Part shown: piece after piece, positions 3,270 to 5,324 of the stretch
How positions within the stretch are numbered: the stretch's first letter is position 1
Layout of the letters: each line of letters begins with the position of its first letter
From: Acidobacteriaceae bacterium
Lineage (GTDB): Bacteria; Acidobacteriota; Terriglobia; Terriglobales; Acidobacteriaceae
Direction: 5' to 3'
NCBI GenBank assembly: GCA_003165855.1
Contig: PMXH01000263.1
Span: 1-5,324 of the forward strand
Length of the DNA stretch: 5,324 nucleotides
Made by a program: the position numbers and the translations under genes
The notes under the pieces: model-generated
Databases searched by the model: none
What the model was told of the DNA's origin: nothing
What the model saw: the letters and a program-made list of their open reading frames with translations, nothing else

Positions 3270-5324
3270 ATGCCCAGCTTTGCGATTCGCTATCCGTATC
3301 TCATCGTCACGATCTGCTTGATCGTAGCCGTGGTGGGCGTAACCACAATCGCGCGCATGCCCGTGGATCTTTTCCCGAACATCAATATTCCGGTAGTCGT
3401 GGTGGCGACGTTTTATTCCGGCATGCCTCCCGAGCAGATTGAAGCCAACATTACCAACCCATTCGAGAGGTTCTTCACGCTGGGCAGTGGCATCGACCAC
3501 ATCGAGTCCCGGTCATTAACCGGAGTGAGTCTGATCAAGGTTTATTTCCAGCCGGGGACGAACCCCGACGCAGCCGTCAGCGGAATCTCCAATCTGGCGA
3601 TGGCCCAATTGCGCCGCCTGCCACCGGGCACGCTGCCGCCAGTCGTTCTAAAGTTCGACGCTTCCAGTTTGCCCGTGTGCCTGATCACTTTGAAGGGCCA
3701 GGGGTTGAATGAGACCGAACTGCACGACCTGGGACAGTTTAATGTTCGCAACCAGATTGCGAATGTTCCCGGTGCCTCCGTGCCGCAGCCTTTCGGCGGC
3801 AAGTACCGGCAGATTCAAGTCTACGTTGACCCGGTAAAGCTGCAGGCCCATCAGTTAAGCCTGATGGATGTCGTGCGCACGGTAAACGAGGCGAACGCGA
3901 TTCTACCGGCGGGTGATGTGCGGATCGGACCCAAAGATTACAACATCTACACCAACAGCCAGTTGCCCACGACGGCGGAAATCAACCGGCTGCCGCTGAA
4001 AACCCAAGGCAATGCGGAACTGATGGTGGCCGATGTCGGCCACGCGGAAGATGCAGCCGCCATTCAGACCAACATCGTTCGTGTCGATGGACAACGGTCC
4101 GTGTATCTGCCCATTCTCAAACAAGGTGGAGACAGCAACACCATCGCCATCGTCAACGGCATCAAGGCGAAGGTGAGCGACCTGCTCGACGTGCCCAAAT
4201 CGCTGGTCACCAAGGTCGTATTCGATCAATCGGTTTACGTGAAGACGGCCATCTGGAATGTGTTGGAAGAGGGCGGCATGGGACTGGTGCTGACGGCAGC
4301 CATGATTCTTCTCTTCCTGGGCAGCATTCGGGGCACGTTCTCCGTCATGCTTTCGATTCCCTTGTCGTGCCTCGCAGCTTTCCTGGCGCTGAATGCCTTT
4401 GGCGGAACGATCAACACCATGGTGCTGGGAGGCATCGCTCTCGTGCTTTCCCGTCTCATCGATAACTCCGTGGTGGTCCTGGAAAATATCTTCCGCCACC
4501 TGGAGTTGGGAGAATCTCCCGCGGCTGCAGCCAAGGAAGGCGGCGAAGAAGTCGCTCTGGCGGTGCTGGCCGCGACGCTCACCACGGCCGTCGTTTTCTT
4601 TCCCGTGGTTTTTCTTTATGGAGTCAGCCGTTTTCTTTTTACGGCACTGGCGCTGGGGATTGTGCTTTCCTTGGCCGCTTCGTATTTCGTGGCAATGACC
4701 GTAGTCCCGCTTTATTGCGCTCACTTTGTTCGTCACGAGCATGACGTCGACGAGAAAAGCCGCGGCTTCGCGGCTTTGCTGGAACGGGTTCTCGTTCCCT
4801 TCAACCGCGGCTACGACAAAGTTTTGAAGGCGTACGACCACACCCTCGAGAAAAGCTTGGCCCGGCCCAAATTTACCGTGGCCGTAATTATGGGAGTTTT
4901 TTGTTTGAGTCTGGCGCTTTCGCCTCTGTTGGGAGTTGCATTCTTCCCGCGCACAGACCCCGGCCAATTTGTCATCAACATCAAGGCCCCCACCGGCACT
5001 CGCCTGGAACTCACCAACCAGTACATCAAGCGCGTGGAGGCCGCTATACGCGAGGTGGTTTCGCCCGGCGACTTGAATATGATCGTCTCCAACATCGGCA
5101 TCACGCCCGATTTTTCTGCCATCTACACGAGTAATTCCGGCGAGCACACCGCCTTCGTGCAGGTGAGCCTGCGGAAAGAACATAAAGTCGGCAGTTATGA
5201 ATACATGCGCCGCGTGCGTTTGAAACTCGCCGACGACCTGCCCGAGCTTTCCACCTACTTTCAGGCGGGAGGACTGGTGGATTCGGTGGTGAATCTAGGT
5301 TTGCCGGCGCCCATCGACATCCAG
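3270..5324 (+). CDS. RND efflux transporter permease subunit (AcrB/MexB-like), 3' truncated by the window
   Basis: This is the proton-driven inner-membrane pump of a tripartite exporter. The window holds 685 codons of an expected 1,000-1,100, with no internal stop. TM1 is about 9-28, followed by the hallmark Met-Pro-Val-Asp-Leu-Phe-Pro-Asn-Ile-Asn-Ile-Pro (30-41). The first periplasmic porter/docking loop runs to about 330. TM2 (335-352), TM3 (357-377), TM4 (384-405), TM5 (428-449) and TM6 (457-482) follow. TM7 (535-555) leads into Phe-Phe-Pro-Arg-Thr-Asp-Pro-Gly (558-565), the start of the second periplasmic loop, confirming the internal duplication of RND pumps. TM4 reads Ser-Arg-Leu-Ile-Asp398-Asn399-Ser-Val-Val-Val-Leu-Glu-Asn. 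Asp398 aligns with AcrB Asp407, but Asn replaces Asp408 and Arg395 is unusual. ATG 3270 has GAGGAG ten bases upstream. The general layout is closest to hydrophobe/amphiphile pumps; drug, lipid or metal substrates cannot be separated from this half. The TM10-TM11 partner residues are outside the window. Confidence 0.97.
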   Translation, partial: MPSFAIRYPYLIVTICLIVAVVGVTTIARMPVDLFPNINIPVVVVATFYSGMPPEQIEANITNPFERFFTLGSGIDHIESRSLTGVSLIKVYFQPGTNPDAAVSGISNLAMAQLRRLPPGTLPPVVLKFDASSLPVCLITLKGQGLNETELHDLGQFNVRNQIANVPGASVPQPFGGKYRQIQVYVDPVKLQAHQLSLMDVVRTVNEANAILPAGDVRIGPKDYNIYTNSQLPTTAEINRLPLKTQGNAELMVADVGHAEDAAAIQTNIVRVDGQRSVYLPILKQGGDSNTIAIVNGIKAKVSDLLDVPKSLVTKVVFDQSVYVKTAIWNVLEEGGMGLVLTAAMILLFLGSIRGTFSVMLSIPLSCLAAFLALNAFGGTINTMVLGGIALVLSRLIDNSVVVLENIFRHLELGESPAAAAKEGGEEVALAVLAATLTTAVVFFPVVFLYGVSRFLFTALALGIVLSLAASYFVAMTVVPLYCAHFVRHEHDVDEKSRGFAALLERVLVPFNRGYDKVLKAYDHTLEKSLARPKFTVAVIMGVFCLSLALSPLLGVAFFPRTDPGQFVINIKAPTGTRLELTNQYIKRVEAAIREVVSPGDLNMIVSNIGITPDFSAIYTSNSGEHTAFVQVSLRKEHKVGSYEYMRRVRLKLADDLPELSTYFQAGGLVDSVVNLGLPAPIDIQ

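Noticed and set aside
3903..5183. A 426-codon open frame on the minus strand inside the RND transporter gene
   Set aside because: Its His/Gln/Asp/Gly-rich product has no recognisable domain, and the sense strand encodes a full-length match to RND topology here. Long antisense frames arise from codon bias in such genes.

Overview
The window looks like a chromosomal segment of a Gram-negative soil or sediment bacterium, most likely an acidobacterium (Terriglobia-like). This placement is an inference. It rests on a porin with a Sec signal, an outer-membrane lipoprotein-type efflux adaptor, a moderately GC-rich composition, and two small proteins whose style I associate from memory with Acidobacteriota. 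No rRNA, marker gene or database match supports it.

Left part (1-1117) is read on the minus strand. At the left edge is the N-terminal 91 codons of a porin-like outer-membrane protein, cut by the window edge. It has a good ribosome binding site, a 5' leader of about 115 nt, and a promoter candidate with a consensus -35 box. Bases 276-757 hold no convincing gene, but they contain two strong inverted repeats (457-480 and 713-745). Next comes a small secreted protein of 119 residues (758-1117). Its start is fixed by a GAGGAG site, and its promoter region carries an inverted repeat.

Middle part (1118-2013) is the divergent, sparsely coding region. One likely gene for a small single-pass membrane protein (about 1370-1708, plus strand) follows a perfect TATAAT box. 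A further 305 bases separate it from the efflux genes. They contain an inverted repeat (1772-1800) and a candidate 42-codon, Trp-rich small ORF (1893-2021) that overlaps the start codon of the efflux adaptor.

Right part (2014-5324, plus strand) is a two-gene efflux unit. A 417-residue periplasmic adaptor (membrane-fusion protein, probably lipid-anchored) is followed after 2 bases by an RND-family inner-membrane transporter, of which 685 residues are present before the window ends. Together with an outer-membrane channel that is not visible here, these would form a tripartite proton-driven export complex. The transporter has an unusual proton-relay segment in TM4: Asp398-Asn399 where AcrB has two aspartates, with an Arg three residues before the Asp.

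I found no CRISPR array, mobile element, tRNA or rRNA. The RND pair itself is a known type of system. The least explained items are the small ORF overlapping the adaptor start, the intergenic inverted repeats, and the variant TM4 motif.
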